A DNA stretch of 19,985 nucleotides from an uncultured Chitinophagaceae bacterium (lineage in GTDB: Bacteria; Bacteroidota; Bacteroidia; Chitinophagales; Chitinophagaceae): assembly GCA_934502905.1 (NCBI GenBank), contig CAKSVK010000054.1:1-19985 (forward strand), read 5' to 3'. The stretch's first letter is position 1. Every line of letters begins with the position of its first letter. Position numbers and translations under genes: made by a program. The notes beneath the pieces were generated by a model. The model was not told where the DNA came from, did no database searches, and was given only the letters and a program-made list of their open reading frames with translations. Shown piece after piece: positions 7,321 through 16,234 of the stretch.

Positions 7321-10300
7321 ATGCAATTGTTTGCTTGCCGCCAACTTTGTATGTTGGCGCGAAAGGTTTTATTAAGAAACCTTCTGATTATGAATATCCT
7401 CGCTTCCTTTTTATTTGTTTTTTGTATAACTGCCGCGGGAAAAGGGTTTTCGCAACAGGTCAGCTTGTCTGAAAAGAATGTAAAGCTGGAAAAAGTATTT
7501 ACCGCAATTAAAAAACAAACCGGGTATACGTTTATCTATTCGGAGGCCATACTTCAAAAAGCCAGGCACGTCACGATATCTGTAAAGAATGCACCTTTAG
7601 AAGCAGTCCTTGAATCCTGTTTTGCTCATCAGCCGCTTACGTATACCATTCTTAATAAGATGGTGATAATTAAAGAAAAAGAGCCTGTTGCGGGACAGGT
7701 CAGCCTATTACTGCCTCCTATAGATATAACGGGCAGTATAACCGATAATAATGGCAACCCTTTGGCAGGAGTAAGCATTATGATTAAAAGTTCTTCTGTC
7801 GGTACTACTACCGACGGGAATGGTTCTTTTAAGCTGCAGGTTCCTGATAAAACTTCGGTGCTGGTTATCAGCTATACCGGGTATGTGACCAGGGAGGTGG
7901 TAGTGGGCGAGCAGAAAAATATCAGCCTGAAGCTCAGTCTGCTTGAAAGGGAAATGCAGGATATTGTTGTTGTGGGATATGGAACACAGCGGAGGGGTAA
8001 TATAACCGGGGCGGTCTCGTCGGTATCTGCCAAGGATATGGAAGATATGCCTGTTGCCACTTTAGGCCAAAGGTTACAGGGTAAGCTTGCAGGGGTAAGG
8101 GTGATGCAAACTTCCGGAAGACCCGGTGAAGGCTTGAAGTTTCAGATAAGAGGAGCTGTTTCGCTGACCGCCGGCGCCGACCCTTTATACGTAATAGATG
8201 GTATGCCTATAAGCGGGGATATCAATTTTTTAAATGCCGATGAAATTGAAAGTATCAGTGTGTTGAAAGACCCGGCCTCTGCTTCCCTGTACGGTTCCCG
8301 CTCGGCAAACGGCGTGGTACTCATTACCACCAAAACAGGTAAAAGCGAAAAGGTACAGCTTAATTTTAATGCTTATTATGGCATCGACAATGTGCCGGAG
8401 AGCCGTACCTTGAAAATGATGAATGCCACGCAGTATGCACAGTTTCAAAAGGAAATTGCAGAGACAAACGGGCGCCCGGTGGATCCCGTTTTCCAAAATC
8501 CGGCCCAATATGGAGAAGGTACCAATTGGTTTAAAACGCTTACCAGGACGGGCGCTATACAGAGCTATAACTTATCTCTTGCAGCCGGAACACAAAAGTT
8601 CAGGACTTCTGCTACGGTAGGTTATTATGATCAGGAAGGGGTAATTATCAATACGGGATTTAAAAGAATATCCTTAAGGATAAATAATCAATATAAGCCT
8701 ACCGAAAACCTTACCATAGGGTTTAATATAGCGCCTACACAAACCATCAGTAATAACTATAGTACCGATGGCGGCCCGTATGGTACAGAGAATATTGTTT
8801 CAAGCGGTATTATTACTACACCCCTGGCCAGCCCGTACAATGAAGATGGTACGCTTGCTTTAACAGCTTCGGACCCGGCTACTTTTGGAAATCCTAACTG
8901 GTTAAGGGTTGCCTATGATAAGGTGTATAAGGACAGGAATTTTAAGCTTCTTTCCAATGCGTATGTTGAATATAAGCTGATGAAAGGCCTGACGGCAAAA
9001 TCAACGATCAATTTGCAAAGCGGTGATCAGAACCTGTTTCAATTCAACCCTTCCACGCTTGGCATGTTATTTTCGCCTCCGCCACGCATCCCTTCAGGCA
9101 AAGATGATACCCGGAGATTTTATAACTGGATGAACGAAAATACATTGAGTTATGAAACCACCATTGCATCCGATCACCGTATTGAGGCGCTTGCAGGCTT
9201 TACTGCACAGAAATACAGGTATGACGCAACATTTGTTACAGGGACCAATTACCCTGATGACAGGATACAAACGATCAATGCTGCCGGTCAAACGCTGGTT
9301 ACCAGCGATGTGCAGAAATGGTCGCTGCTATCACTGATAGGCAGGCTTAACTACAGCTATAAAAACCGTTATTTATTGCAGGCTTCCTTCAGGCGTGACG
9401 GCTCTTCGCGTTTTGGAGAAAATAACCGTTGGGGAAACTTCCCGGCTGTGTCGGCCGGATGGGTAATATCACAGGAAGATTTCTGGAATGCTAACCCTGT
9501 CAGTTACCTGAAATTACGTGCAAGCTATGGCATTACCGGTAATTTCGAAATAGGCAACTTTACCCATATCACTACCTTATCCAATGCATTTTATGCATTT
9601 AACAATGCAACTTACTCCGGTTCGGTACCCAATAATTTAGGCGACAAAAACCTGGGCTGGGAAAATAACAAGCAGTTGAATATAGGCGCCGATATCAATT
9701 TGTTCGACAATAGCCTGCAGCTGAGTTATAATTTTTACACACGTCGTACATCAGACCTGCTGTTTAATGTGAATGTGCCATTGTCATCCGGTTACAGCAA
9801 TCTGCAATCTAATATCGGTGAGCTGAAGTTCTGGGGGCATGAATTTTCGGCAACAGCTACCATATTGCACAACCGGAAATTTAAATGGGATGGAAATTTT
9901 AATATTTCATTTGACAGGAATAAAGCCCTGGATCTTGCTACGAGCTCCGGTGTATTGCCGGGAGGAGTTAGCCTGTATGGCTTTTTAAGTCATCGCTCGG
10001 TCGTAGGGCAGCCGATATTACAATTTTACGGAGCTGTTTGGGATGGGGTGTATAAAAACCAGGAAGATTTTGATAAATCCCCCAAAAATGAAGCTTCACA
10101 GGTTGGTACGATAAAGTTCAGGGATTTAAATGGCGATGGCGTAATTACCTTCCCTGAAGATATGACCCTCATAGGGAGTCCCTGGCCAAAATTTACCCTG
10201 GGCATGACCCATAATTTCAGCTATGGCAACTTCGATCTGTCCTTTGTTTTGACGGGCTCTTATGGTAATAAGATTGTTTCATATTATGAAAACTGGGCTA

Positions 10301-10689
10301 CTAATCTGGATGGTGTTTTTAATGTGCTGGAAGAAGTGCAGCACCGGTGGAAGTCAGAAGCTGACCCGGGAGACGGCAAATACGGAAGTGTGGCACAGGG
10401 AACAACTTTCCTGGAAAGAGACAGGTGGAGCAGCAGGTACCTGAAAAACGGCAGCTACCTTTCATTGAAGAATATTCAACTGGGATATAATCTTTTACCG
10501 AAGAATAAAAAGTTTTTGACCCGGCTATATATCAGTGTGCAAAATGCAATTATCCTCACAAAATATAAAGGAGGAAATCCTGAGGTGAACACAAGAAACA
10601 GTGCCAGTGGTGCCATTCCCGGGTTCGACGACAACTCCTATCCATTGCCGCGGACCGTTTCATTTGGTGTAAACTTTAACCTACGGTAA
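7321..10689 (+). CDS. SusC/RagA-family TonB-dependent outer-membrane receptor with STN signalling domain
   Basis: The 1122-residue product would be the outer-membrane barrel that imports a glycan fragment using TonB energy, with the SusD partner as lid. Residues 1-45 form an export signal (LASFLFVFCITAAGKGFSQ). An STN domain at about 66-118 contacts FecR. A carboxypeptidase-regulatory-like domain at about 136-208 (ITGSITDNNGNPLAGVSIMI) follows, then the TonB-box-like DIVVVGYGTQRR (214-225), the plug (LQGKLAGVRVMQTSG, PLYVIDGMPI, YGSRSANGVVLITTK) and the barrel, ending RTVSFGVNFNLR. A DLNGDGVITFPED loop is typical of the family. ATG 7321 is preferred over an in-frame TTG at 7309 because homologues usually start M(Q/K)L; ATG 7384-7390 region is another possible start. 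STN presence supports control by the divergent sigma/FecR pair. It is 21 bp before susD. Confidence 0.95.
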   Translation: MQLFACRQLCMLARKVLLRNLLIMNILASFLFVFCITAAGKGFSQQVSLSEKNVKLEKVFTAIKKQTGYTFIYSEAILQKARHVTISVKNAPLEAVLESCFAHQPLTYTILNKMVIIKEKEPVAGQVSLLLPPIDITGSITDNNGNPLAGVSIMIKSSSVGTTTDGNGSFKLQVPDKTSVLVISYTGYVTREVVVGEQKNISLKLSLLEREMQDIVVVGYGTQRRGNITGAVSSVSAKDMEDMPVATLGQRLQGKLAGVRVMQTSGRPGEGLKFQIRGAVSLTAGADPLYVIDGMPISGDINFLNADEIESISVLKDPASASLYGSRSANGVVLITTKTGKSEKVQLNFNAYYGIDNVPESRTLKMMNATQYAQFQKEIAETNGRPVDPVFQNPAQYGEGTNWFKTLTRTGAIQSYNLSLAAGTQKFRTSATVGYYDQEGVIINTGFKRISLRINNQYKPTENLTIGFNIAPTQTISNNYSTDGGPYGTENIVSSGIITTPLASPYNEDGTLALTASDPATFGNPNWLRVAYDKVYKDRNFKLLSNAYVEYKLMKGLTAKSTINLQSGDQNLFQFNPSTLGMLFSPPPRIPSGKDDTRRFYNWMNENTLSYETTIASDHRIEALAGFTAQKYRYDATFVTGTNYPDDRIQTINAAGQTLVTSDVQKWSLLSLIGRLNYSYKNRYLLQASFRRDGSSRFGENNRWGNFPAVSAGWVISQEDFWNANPVSYLKLRASYGITGNFEIGNFTHITTLSNAFYAFNNATYSGSVPNNLGDKNLGWENNKQLNIGADINLFDNSLQLSYNFYTRRTSDLLFNVNVPLSSGYSNLQSNIGELKFWGHEFSATATILHNRKFKWDGNFNISFDRNKALDLATSSGVLPGGVSLYGFLSHRSVVGQPILQFYGAVWDGVYKNQEDFDKSPKNEASQVGTIKFRDLNGDGVITFPEDMTLIGSPWPKFTLGMTHNFSYGNFDLSFVLTGSYGNKIVSYYENWATNLDGVFNVLEEVQHRWKSEADPGDGKYGSVAQGTTFLERDRWSSRYLKNGSYLSLKNIQLGYNLLPKNKKFLTRLYISVQNAIILTKYKGGNPEVNTRNSASGAIPGFDDNSYPLPRTVSFGVNFNLR

Positions 10690-10710
10690 CCTGATAAAAT
10701 TGTATTGTAT

Positions 10711-12225
10711 ATGAAAAATATTTGTATAATAATCCTGAGCATTGCTTTTATAACTTTAAGCTCGTGCGAGAAATTTTTATCTCAAACCCCTGAAACAACG
10801 GTGTCACAGGAAAATTTCTATAAAAGTCAAAAAGATTTTGAGCAGGCTGTAGTAGGCATATACAGCCCGTTGCGTGAAATATATAATTATGCCTGGCAGA
10901 TGTCTGAAATGCGTTCGGGTAATACCTATTTCATTTACGATGTTGCCCAGCGGGGACCCAAGCCGGTGGAGGATCTTGCTACCTTTACAGTGGAAACAAA
11001 CAATGCGAGCGTGTTAAGGAACTGGAGAAATAATTATCTTATTATTTCAAGAGCCAATCAGGTATTGACAAGAATTGATGGAATGACATTTGAGCAGTCT
11101 GTCAAAGATAACCTTAAAGGCCAGGCGCTTTTTTTACGGGCACTGTCTTATTTTGATCTTGCCTCAAATTTTGGAGATGTTCCGTTGTTTCTGGACCCGC
11201 CCGGCTCTTATGCTGAAACGTTCAAAAACAGGACTGCCGTCGGCGAAATCTACCAGCAGGTGATCGCAGATGCAACAGCAGCCATACCGTTGCTTCCGGC
11301 CGGGCCCGGCATAGCCGAAGTAGGAAGGGCAACTGCAGGGGCTGCATCTGCGCTGCTGGCAGACGTATACCTTACGTTGGGTAAATGGCCGGAAGCGGAA
11401 GCTGCACTGAGGCCCGTGCTGAATATGGGATATTCGCTTTTGCCGGATTACAGCGATATTTACCGCCCGGGCAATAAGGGCAATGCTGAAATATTATTTG
11501 AGGTGAATTTTGTGGAAGCTACATCCCAACCGATGTTCAGCACATTTCCTTATGCATTCCTTCCTGACCTTGAAGACCCGTCCATACTCACGGGTGTTAC
11601 CCCTGAAACAAGGAACGGCGACGGGTCATTTAATATTCCTACGCCTGATATGTTAGCAGCTTATGAAGACCCCGCTACGGATAAGCGATACAATGCATCT
11701 CTGGATTTTTATACAGGTCCCTCGCCATTGGTAGGTGTAGTATATAATAATACACCGTACATTAAAAAATACCAGCACCCTCATGCTTTATCCGGTCAAA
11801 CTGCCCAGAACTGGATTATTTACAGGTATGCGGAGGTGTTACTTATGATGGCAGAGGTGCTGAATGAGCAGCAACGCCCGGCAGATGCGCTTCCTTTTAT
11901 TAACCAGGTACGGACCCGTGCCGGATTACCGGCTTTAACAACGACCGACCAGGGGCAATTAAGGGAAAAGATCATGCACGAACGGCATATTGAGCTGGCT
12001 TTTGAAAATAAACGGTGGCACGACCTGGTAAGAACGGGGAAAGCTGTACAGGTATTAAATGAATTCGGAGCAAAGGTAAAAGCAAATCCGGGACACTACT
12101 ACTATGCAACCGGCAATGCTCCTCCGCCTAATGCGTTCAATGTGAAGGATGATTTCCTTGTTTTCCCGATCCCTGTTACGGAGATCGTGATCAATCCTGA
12201 GCTTCAGCAGAATAAGGGATACTGA
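10711..12225 (+). CDS. SusD/RagB-family surface glycan-binding lipoprotein
   Basis: The 504-residue protein starts MKNICIIILSIAFITLSSC, with lipobox LSSC and lipidation at Cys19. This predicts an outer-membrane lipoprotein forming the lid on the SusC barrel. Family marks are CEKFLSQTPETTVSQENFYK at the N-terminus, the TPR-like helices (ALFLRALSYFDLASNFGDVP, ATAGAASALLADVYLTLGKW), the late block NWIIYRYAEVLLMMAEVLNE with LPFINQVRTRAGLPAL, ERHIELAFENKRWHDLVRTG, and the ending NPELQQNKGY. ATG 10711 is chosen over a TTG two codons upstream because it gives a clean lipoprotein signal. It lies 21 bp after susC and 43 bp before the DUF1080 gene, so it is surely in the same operon. Confidence 0.95.
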   Translation: MKNICIIILSIAFITLSSCEKFLSQTPETTVSQENFYKSQKDFEQAVVGIYSPLREIYNYAWQMSEMRSGNTYFIYDVAQRGPKPVEDLATFTVETNNASVLRNWRNNYLIISRANQVLTRIDGMTFEQSVKDNLKGQALFLRALSYFDLASNFGDVPLFLDPPGSYAETFKNRTAVGEIYQQVIADATAAIPLLPAGPGIAEVGRATAGAASALLADVYLTLGKWPEAEAALRPVLNMGYSLLPDYSDIYRPGNKGNAEILFEVNFVEATSQPMFSTFPYAFLPDLEDPSILTGVTPETRNGDGSFNIPTPDMLAAYEDPATDKRYNASLDFYTGPSPLVGVVYNNTPYIKKYQHPHALSGQTAQNWIIYRYAEVLLMMAEVLNEQQRPADALPFINQVRTRAGLPALTTTDQGQLREKIMHERHIELAFENKRWHDLVRTGKAVQVLNEFGAKVKANPGHYYYATGNAPPPNAFNVKDDFLVFPIPVTEIVINPELQQNKGY

Positions 12226-12268
12226 TGACTGCATTGTTTAATGATCATTTCACCTAAATATTCTTATA

Positions 12269-13036
12269 ATGAATCGTCGTTTCATCTTCATGGGTATAAA
12301 AGCAGGATACGTTTTCTTTTTGCTTATGCACTTACACATCCGGCCGCAGGCACAGGAAAAAGGGTTTATAAAAATTTTTGACGGAAAAACCCTGAAAGGG
12401 TGGGAAGGCGATCCTACTTACTGGCGCGTAGAGGATGGTAAACTGGTCGGTGAAGTTACTCCAGCTACTATTCTGAGCCGCAATTCCTTCATAATATGGC
12501 GGGAAGGAGTAGTAAAAGACTTTGAATTAAAAGTGGAATACCGGGTTTCAAAAGAAGGTAACAGCGGTATCAATTACAGGAGTGAGGAAGTAGAAGGATT
12601 AAAGTATGCTTTACGTGGCTACCAGGCTGACCTGGAAGGAGCAGACCGGTACAGTGGCAGCAATTACGAAGAACGGAAACGAACCACGTTGGCGGCACGC
12701 GGGCAAAAAGTAGTGTTAAATACCGTTTATACGAATGGTACGCCGGATTCCCTGAAGAATCATATCAAGAACAACTTCTGGACGGCAACGGAGATAACAG
12801 GTACATTGGGTGATCCTGGTACGTTACAATCGCATATTAAGAAGGAAGACTGGAATGAATATCATCTGGTAGTAAAAGGTAACCGGCTGCAGCACTATAT
12901 TAATGGTATCCTGATGAGTGATGTAACCGACAACGATACGGAAAACAGGAAATTTTCTGGTTTGTTAGGCGTGCAGGTGCACGTAGGACCACCCATGAAA
13001 ATTGAATACCGCAATTTCAGGATCAGGCATCTTTAA
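12269..13036 (+). CDS. DUF1080 (3-keto-disaccharide hydrolase family) secreted protein
   Basis: The 255-residue protein has a signal peptide ending near residue 29 (RPQAQ). The mature part opens with GFIKIFDGKTLKGWEGD and continues WRVEDGKLVGEV, DFELKVEYRVSKEGNSGINY, and EWNEYHLVVKGN-type lines (here DWNEYHLVVKGNRLQHYING), the signature of DUF1080, a concanavalin-like beta-sandwich. Members of this family have been linked to cleavage of 3-keto-glycosides, hence the Pfam name 3keto-disac_hyd; for this copy the substrate is unknown. It sits between susD and the dehydrogenase-cytochrome gene (28 bp downstream), which fits a pathway where a sugar is first oxidised and then split. No Shine-Dalgarno sequence is visible, as usual in the phylum. 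Confidence 0.9.
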   Translation: MNRRFIFMGIKAGYVFFLLMHLHIRPQAQEKGFIKIFDGKTLKGWEGDPTYWRVEDGKLVGEVTPATILSRNSFIIWREGVVKDFELKVEYRVSKEGNSGINYRSEEVEGLKYALRGYQADLEGADRYSGSNYEERKRTTLAARGQKVVLNTVYTNGTPDSLKNHIKNNFWTATEITGTLGDPGTLQSHIKKEDWNEYHLVVKGNRLQHYINGILMSDVTDNDTENRKFSGLLGVQVHVGPPMKIEYRNFRIRHL

Positions 13037-13064
13037 AAACACAGACCCCTTTAAAAGCTATATC

Positions 13065-15881
13065 ATGTTTGCCCGGCAGAGTGTTATTGTACCCTCTATA
13101 TTCTTATTTGCTGCTTTTGTTTCCTTTTTGATAATTTCTTGTGGGAGGGTAGAAAGCGTAATGGACTATCAATCGGAAAAGCCCGAAGATAACAGGTTCA
13201 CGAAAGTGATCCTTGAAGAAAACCTGGATGAGCCGGTTATGTTCCAGTTCATATCCGACAGCGTGATCGTCATTGCGGAACGCAGGGGGAAAATAAAGGT
13301 ACTGAATACGGTAACAAAACAGCTGGATGTGGTGGCAGATATTCCGGTAAGCGTCGGATATTACAGCCAGACAGGAGAAGAGCTTGCTCCCACCGGAGAA
13401 GATGGCATGCTGGGTATGATACTGGATCCCGCTTTTCAGCACAATCATTGGATATATCTTTATTATTCACCCGAAGGCGGGAAACACAGGAGCATACTTG
13501 CCCGCTATGAATGGAAGGATAAGCAGATAGATATGAGCAGTGAAAAAGCATTACTGGAAGTGCCCAACCAGCGGGAATCCTGCTGTCACCTGGGCGGGGG
13601 TATGGTATTCGATTCGGAAGGCAACCTGTTGCTCAGCACCGGCGATAACACACCTAATGATCCGAGAGGCTATTCACCGCTTGATGAACGTACGGGAAGG
13701 AGCCGGTTTGATGCGCAGCGGTCCTCTTCCAATACAAATGATTTTCGTGGTAAGATACTTCGTATAAAGCCGGAGATTGATGGTAGCTACTCAATCCCGC
13801 AGGGTAATCTTTTTGCGAAAGATATGGATAATGTGCGTCCCGAAATATATACCATGGGGAACAGGAACCCCTGGCGGCTAAGCATAGACAGTAAAACCGG
13901 ATGGATCTATTGGGGTGAAGTAGGCCCCGGGGGAACAGTTGATTCGGTAGGAATGGGTCCGAAATCTTACGATGAATTCAACCAGGCGCGTAATCCCGGG
14001 AATTTTGGATGGCCTTATTTCTCCGGCAACAACCAGGCTTACTGGCGATACGATTATGCAACGAATACATCGCTTGAAAAGTTTGACGACAAAAAACCGG
14101 TTAACCTTTCTCCCAATAATACCGGGTTGCAAACGCTGCCGGAGGCACAGCCTGCCTTTATCTGGTATCCACAGATGAGATCTGCTGAATTTCCATTAAT
14201 GGGCAGTGGCAGCAATTCTGCCGTTGGGGGACCTGTTTTTCACTTATCGGATTTTAATAACCCTAAACGACCCTTCCCCGCATATTATGAGGGCAAATGG
14301 TTCATAACCGATTGGACACGTGGCTGGATAATGGTCATCACTATGGATGAAAATGGAAATTATCAATCCATGGAGCCATTTCTGCCGGAGATCAATTTAA
14401 GTGGACCTATTGATATGAAGTTTGGAGCGGATGGCGATCTGTATGTGCTGGAATACGGACGCAATCCTTATGCCTTCAGTCCGGATGCAAGGTTGATAAA
14501 GATCGAGTACAACAGCGGGAACCGGAAGCCGGTCGTGCAGGTGGCGGCTGATAAAAAAGTGGGTGCTATTCCGCTCAGGGTTGCTTTCAGTTCTCGCGGT
14601 ACCCTGGATCATGATGAAGAGCAGCTTAGTTATGAATGGAAAATAGTATCTGAAGGAAACGTGATCAAGACATTTTCAGAGCCGGATCCTGTATTTACTT
14701 TTCATGAAGCCGGACGGTACAGGGCGCTTCTTACCGTATCTGATCCCAGGGGCGCCAGGGACAGCAGCGCTGTTGAGATAATGGCCGGTAATGAGCCGCC
14801 GGCAGTTAAAATTGATTTTCTCAGAGGGAATAAAAGCTTCTTTTTCCCGGGAGATACCATTCATTATTCGGTAGATGTGACCGACCGGGAAGACGGCAGC
14901 TTATCCGGCCGGCAGATTCCTCCCGATAAAGTAACGGTGAGCGTGGATTATTTAAATGCTACGGGAGATTTTCCCGATATCAGCAAAAGTCTTGCTAACG
15001 TTAATGCATCAACGCCACTGCTGTCTGTTATTGCTGAAGGGCTTATTAAACAGAGCGATTGCAGCACCTGCCATAAGACAGATGCAAAGTCTGTGGGGCC
15101 TGCTTTTACAACGATAGCACAGAAATATAAGACAGATGCAAATGCGACCGGGTACCTTTTAAAGAAGATCATTTCGGGTGGCAGCGGCGTATGGGGAGAA
15201 ATGGAAATGCCGCCCCATCCCACACTGACCGAAAGCACCGCGGGCATACTTGTTCAGTATATACTAAGCTTTGGGAAGGGCGCACCTCGTAGCTTGAGAA
15301 TGTTGCCGGTCAAAGGCCAATATATCATACCTGCACCTCCGAAGGTGAACCGTTCTGTTTTTGGAAATGCAGATCACAGCAAGTATGTTTTCCGGGCATC
15401 GTATACGGATAAGGGAACAATTGTAGCACCCAAAGATTCTTCAGTAGATGCAATTATGCTCCGGAGCCCTCAGATTCCGGTAACGCAGGCTGATAAATTT
15501 GACGCTCTGTTAAGAAGGGATGCTATCAATCCCGACTATTCTACCATCAGTCCTGAAAAACCGGGTGCTTATTTAGGCATTGATCAAATTGATCTGACGG
15601 GAATAAACGCTATTGAGTTTGAGGCTTCCGTTCCTCCGGAGGCTGATCAGGTTTCAGGATGGGTAATTGAAGTGAGGGTAGGGGCTCCCAATGGAAAATT
15701 AGTAGGTAAAACAGGTGAAATTGCATTTGCTAAACGCGTCCCTGCAAAAGATCGCCCGAAGATACTAGCAACGCTGACCGGAGTGAGCGGCGTGTATGAT
15801 CTTTATTTTGTGTTTATCAATAATGATTTGAAGGACGAAAATAACCGTGTACAGATCAGGGCGCTTACATTCATGCGTTGA
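13065..15881 (+). CDS. Lipoprotein: sugar-dehydrogenase beta-propeller + PKD + cytochrome c + CBM6-like domain
   Basis: The 938-residue protein starts MFARQSVIVP and has the lipobox-like IISC with Cys26, so it is membrane-anchored outside the cytoplasm. Residues about 45-490 form a glucose/sorbosone-dehydrogenase-type propeller (GEDGMLGMILDPAF, CCHLGGGMVFDSEGNLLLST, MGNRNPWRLSID, GNFGWPYFSG, FGADGDLYVLEYG). Residues about 485-575 are a PKD domain (PLRVAFSSRG..D.D, YRALLTVSDPRGA). A second Ig-like stretch follows. A c-type cytochrome at about 655-735 has the haem motif CSTCH (Cys666, Cys669, His670) and a likely axial Met (713 or 715, EMEMPPHP). The end, about 745-938, resembles CBM6 (GIDQIDLTGINAIEFEAS, GVSGVYDLYFVFINND). 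It probably oxidises a sugar and passes electrons to the haem; the substrate is unknown. An in-frame TTG upstream (13002) would overlap the previous gene and spoil the signal. Related proteins often carry a ThuA domain as well; it is absent here. Confidence 0.9.
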   Translation: MFARQSVIVPSIFLFAAFVSFLIISCGRVESVMDYQSEKPEDNRFTKVILEENLDEPVMFQFISDSVIVIAERRGKIKVLNTVTKQLDVVADIPVSVGYYSQTGEELAPTGEDGMLGMILDPAFQHNHWIYLYYSPEGGKHRSILARYEWKDKQIDMSSEKALLEVPNQRESCCHLGGGMVFDSEGNLLLSTGDNTPNDPRGYSPLDERTGRSRFDAQRSSSNTNDFRGKILRIKPEIDGSYSIPQGNLFAKDMDNVRPEIYTMGNRNPWRLSIDSKTGWIYWGEVGPGGTVDSVGMGPKSYDEFNQARNPGNFGWPYFSGNNQAYWRYDYATNTSLEKFDDKKPVNLSPNNTGLQTLPEAQPAFIWYPQMRSAEFPLMGSGSNSAVGGPVFHLSDFNNPKRPFPAYYEGKWFITDWTRGWIMVITMDENGNYQSMEPFLPEINLSGPIDMKFGADGDLYVLEYGRNPYAFSPDARLIKIEYNSGNRKPVVQVAADKKVGAIPLRVAFSSRGTLDHDEEQLSYEWKIVSEGNVIKTFSEPDPVFTFHEAGRYRALLTVSDPRGARDSSAVEIMAGNEPPAVKIDFLRGNKSFFFPGDTIHYSVDVTDREDGSLSGRQIPPDKVTVSVDYLNATGDFPDISKSLANVNASTPLLSVIAEGLIKQSDCSTCHKTDAKSVGPAFTTIAQKYKTDANATGYLLKKIISGGSGVWGEMEMPPHPTLTESTAGILVQYILSFGKGAPRSLRMLPVKGQYIIPAPPKVNRSVFGNADHSKYVFRASYTDKGTIVAPKDSSVDAIMLRSPQIPVTQADKFDALLRRDAINPDYSTISPEKPGAYLGIDQIDLTGINAIEFEASVPPEADQVSGWVIEVRVGAPNGKLVGKTGEIAFAKRVPAKDRPKILATLTGVSGVYDLYFVFINNDLKDENNRVQIRALTFMR

Positions 15882-15982
15882 AAGAGGATAAACAGGTGTA
15901 CAACACCGGTATGGGAGCTATAAAAATTATGACTTTCCTGGTTGAATAAAAAAATATGGCATTATTACCCCGGGACGGAAGT

Positions 15983-16053
15983 AGTTCTTATGGTAGCCAT
16001 TAAGGAACTAAGGACAGATAAAGTGAAAGCTTAACACCCCTTAATTTCTTAAT
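15983..16053 (+). terminator. Overlapping alternative hairpins after the SusCD operon
   Basis: Arm A (15983-15993, AGTTCTTATGG) can pair with arm B (15997-16009, CCATTAAGGAACT) with two single-base bulges and a 3-nt loop. Arm B extended (15999-16013, ATTAAGGAACTAAGG) can instead pair with arm C (16039-16053, CCTTAATTTCTTAAT) over 15 positions with one mismatch and one G-U. The two folds exclude each other. It may be the operon terminator or a leader element of the EamA gene. Confidence 0.4.
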
Positions 16054-16158
16054 GCCCTCCCGACTGAACTCATTTGGGTGAGGAAAGCAGGTATTGGCTT
16101 TTGTACGAATTAGATACGATTCCTGTTATAAAAGCTAAATAAAGAATGTGTAAAGAGG

Positions 16159-16177
16159 TGCCGGCATCTTCCCGGCA
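16159..16177 (+). promoter_or_regulatory. GC-rich hairpin upstream of the EamA gene
   Basis: TGCCGG (16159-16164) pairs with CCGGCA (16172-16177) around a 7-nt loop. No T tract follows on the plus strand, so it is not a clear terminator. It lies 57 bp before the EamA start. Confidence 0.3.
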
Positions 16178-16220
16178 GTCTCTGAACAACGAAACAGCAA
16201 TTCTCCGTAATTTCACCCGC

Positions 16221-16227
16221 AGAAGGA
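16221..16227 (+). promoter_or_regulatory. Shine-Dalgarno sequence for the EamA gene
   Basis: AGAAGGA lies 7 nt before ATG 16235 and decides that start against an out-of-frame ATG at 16231. It is one of the few recognisable ribosome binding sites in this window. Confidence 0.5.
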
Positions 16228-16234
16228 ATTATGC

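Larger units (their letters stand above)
15882..16234. other. Non-coding stretch between the SusCD operon and the EamA gene
   Basis: No gene is supported in these 353 bp. They contain two alternative hairpins (15983-16053), a GC-rich hairpin (16159-16177) and the Shine-Dalgarno of the next gene. No clear TAnnTTTG promoter box was found. Confidence 0.6.

Noticed and set aside
10705..10710. TTG at 10705 as start of susD
   Set aside because: ATG 10711 directly begins a normal lipoprotein signal peptide.
13002..13064. Upstream TTG start for the dehydrogenase-cytochrome gene
   Set aside because: It would overlap the DUF1080 gene by 35 bp and place 21 residues ahead of a good lipoprotein signal beginning at ATG 13065.
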